A stretch of 64,000 bases of DNA from Chitinivorax sp. B (GTDB lineage: Bacteria; Pseudomonadota; Gammaproteobacteria; Burkholderiales; SCOH01). Both the position numbers and the translations under genes were made by a program. The notes below the pieces were generated by a model. It saw only the letters and a list, made by a program, of their open reading frames with translations. It ran no database searches and had not been told where the DNA came from. Numbering within the stretch: position 1 is the stretch's first letter; each line of letters begins with the position of its first letter. Shown in pieces: positions 62,457-64,000 of the stretch. The stretch covers positions 62,001 to 126,000 of the forward strand of contig NZ_SCOH01000005.1 in the NCBI RefSeq assembly GCF_005503445.1, given 5' to 3'.

Positions 62457-64000
62457 TCACAGCATGGGCAGATCCAGGCCATTTTCACGTGCACATGTCT
62501 GTGCGATGTCGTAACCAGCATCCGCATGGCGCATTACACCCGTACCAGGATCGTTGCGCAGCACGCGGCCAACGCGCTTGGCTGCGGCATCCGAGCCATC
62601 ACACACGATCACCACCCCGGAGTGCTGGCTGAAGCCCATTCCCACACCGCCACCATGGTGCAGCGATACCCAGGTCGCCCCGCCGGCTGTATTCAGCAAT
62701 GCGTTCAACAAAGGCCAGTCGGATACTGCATCCGAGCCATCTTTCATGGCTTCAGTTTCACGGTTAGGGCTGGCCACCGAACCAGAATCCAAATGGTCAC
62801 GACCAATCACGATAGGCGCTTTCAGTTCGCCTTTGGCAACCATTTCATTGAATGCCTGGCCAAGGCGGGCACGATCCTTCAAGCCCACCCAACAAATACG
62901 TGCAGGCAACCCCTGGAAGGCGATCCGTTCACGGGCCATATCCAGCCAATTGTGCAAATGCTTATCGTGCGGAATCAGCTCTTTGACCTTCTGATCGGTC
63001 TTATAGATATCTTCCGGGTCACCCGACAACGCCACCCAACGGAATGGGCCTACGCCTTCGCAGAATAACGGGCGGATATATGCAGGAACAAAACCTGGGA
63101 AATCAAAGGCATTCTGTACGCCCTCTTCCAATGCCATCTGGCGGATGTTGTTACCATAATCCAATGTGGCAGCACCACGCTTTTGCAAGTCCAACATGGC
63201 ACGCACCTGTACTGCCATGGAGGCCTTCGCAGCCTTGATCACTGCCTGCGGCTCACTCTGGCGACGCGCCTTCCATTGCTCCACCGTCCAGCCCTGGGGC
63301 AGATAGCCATTCAATGGGTCATGCGCACTGGTTTGGTCAGTCACCACATCTGGCGTGATGCCACGGGCAACCAACTCGGCAAACACATCTGCTGCATTAC
63401 CCAACAAACCAACAGAAATCGCCTTGCCGCTGGCATTGGCTTCATTGATGATGGCCAGCGCTTCATCCAGCGTCTTGGCCTTGAAATCGACATAACGGGT
63501 ACGCAGACGGAAATCGATTCGGGTTTCGTCACACTCCACCGTCAGCACGTTGAAACCAGCCATGACACCTGCCAGCGGTTGTGCCCCACCCATGCCGCCC
63601 AGGCCACCGGTCAGAATCCATTTACCTTTGGCATTGTCATTGAAATGTTGCTTGGCCACGGCAGCAAAGGTTTCATATGTACCCTGCACAATGCCCTGTG
63701 TGCCGATATAAATCCACGAACCGGCCGTCATCTGGCCGTACATCATCAAGCCTTTTTTATCCAGCTCGTTGAAGTGATCCCAACTCGCCCAGTGTGGCAC
63801 CAAGTTGGAATTGGCCAACAGCACACGTGGTGCATCGGCATGGGTCTGGAATACGCCAACCGGCTTGCCGGACTGGATCAACAGCGTCTGGTCATCTTCC
63901 AGGCGCTTCAAAACTTCCAGAATCTTGTCATAGCATTCCCATGAGCGGGCAGCACGGCCAATCCCACCGTACACCACCAGATCTTCCGGGCGTTCCGCCA
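62457..64000 (-). CDS. hutU: Urocanate hydratase, 5' end outside the window
   Basis: About 514 of the usual ~555 residues are visible; the N-terminus lies beyond 64000. The enzyme converts urocanate to imidazolonepropionate with tightly bound NAD+. [39 protein letters not shown], the active-site Cys region ([14 protein letters not shown]) and [20 protein letters not shown] match the family. The end is ENGLDLPML. It belongs to the hut operon with hutH. Confidence 0.97.
   Translation of the reverse strand, partial: AERPEDLVVYGGIGRAARSWECYDKILEVLKRLEDDQTLLIQSGKPVGVFQTHADAPRVLLANSNLVPHWASWDHFNELDKKGLMMYGQMTAGSWIYIGTQGIVQGTYETFAAVAKQHFNDNAKGKWILTGGLGGMGGAQPLAGVMAGFNVLTVECDETRIDFRLRTRYVDFKAKTLDEALAIINEANASGKAISVGLLGNAADVFAELVARGITPDVVTDQTSAHDPLNGYLPQGWTVEQWKARRQSEPQAVIKAAKASMAVQVRAMLDLQKRGAATLDYGNNIRQMALEEGVQNAFDFPGFVPAYIRPLFCEGVGPFRWVALSGDPEDIYKTDQKVKELIPHDKHLHNWLDMARERIAFQGLPARICWVGLKDRARLGQAFNEMVAKGELKAPIVIGRDHLDSGSVASPNRETEAMKDGSDAVSDWPLLNALLNTAGGATWVSLHHGGGVGMGFSQHSGVVIVCDGSDAAAKRVGRVLRNDPGTGVMRHADAGYDIAQTCARENGLDLPML

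Noticed and set aside
1-64000. tRNA, rRNA, CRISPR array, integrase, transposase or prophage genes
   Set aside because: Looked for by motif and layout on both strands; none could be supported.

Overview
The window reads as chromosomal DNA of a betaproteobacterium. The evidence is the block kdsD-kdsC-lptC-lptA-lptB-rpoN-hpf-ptsN-hprK-rapZ, the EtfBA/acyl-CoA dehydrogenase pair, an Mla lipid-transport operon and hut genes, all at moderate GC. The gene content suggests a Neisseriales- or Burkholderiales-like lineage, but I cannot name a genus. I see no rRNA, tRNA, CRISPR array, prophage or intact insertion sequence. Most of the window is core genome.

Layout. 0-3.2 kb: fatty-acid oxidation (acyl-CoA dehydrogenase fragment, etfA, etfB) facing a PhaJ/MaoC-type hydratase. 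The shared promoter region holds two PsrA-like palindromes, and an FNR-type box precedes the dehydrogenase. 3.3-15.7 kb: cysE, a membrane acyltransferase, a low-Mr phosphotyrosine phosphatase, rraA, moaA, several small proteins, a PlsC-like acyltransferase, a Pat-type acyl-CoA synthetase/GNAT fusion, cysS and a Nudix hydrolase. 15.7-22.8 kb: two orphan solute-binding-like proteins, a patatin-like protein with altered catalytic residues, YbaK, a TRIC-type channel, a CoA pyrophosphatase and a phasin-like protein. 22.8-34.9 kb: a long minus-strand series comprising ubiX, a surface-adhesin-E-like protein, a Gx transporter, a NusG-II protein, rapZ, hprK, ptsN, hpf, rpoN, lptB, lptA, lptC, kdsC and kdsD, with a divergent Kef-type antiporter. 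35-55.2 kb: a secreted M64 metallopeptidase, then an MSHA-like type IV pilus/pseudopilus locus (pilins, MshK, J, I, G, E, N, L, M-like) with a membrane histidine kinase and a sigma-54-dependent response regulator. 55.7-59.8 kb: mlaFEDCB and mlaA. 60.7-64 kb: hutH and the 3' part of hutU.

The most interesting part is 36.9-55.2 kb. The main pilin gene has an exact-consensus sigma-54 (-24/-12) promoter. The locus also encodes a histidine kinase and a sigma-54 response regulator at opposite ends, and an assembly ATPase with MshEN (c-di-GMP-type) repeats. The mshL-N-E-G-I-J-K genes are chained almost entirely by 4-base ATGA overlaps. An open frame with the same 4-base overlap precedes mshL but dies in an A+T-rich stretch. 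That stretch is followed by a dispersed repeat and two unrelated genes, and only then by mshM and the regulator. I infer that the operon was split by an insertion. The repeat occurs at least three times in the window (near 19.0, 22.7 and 50.9 kb).

Functions were assigned by reading motifs and family resemblance without database searches. Start codons were chosen by family alignment and visible Shine-Dalgarno sequences.
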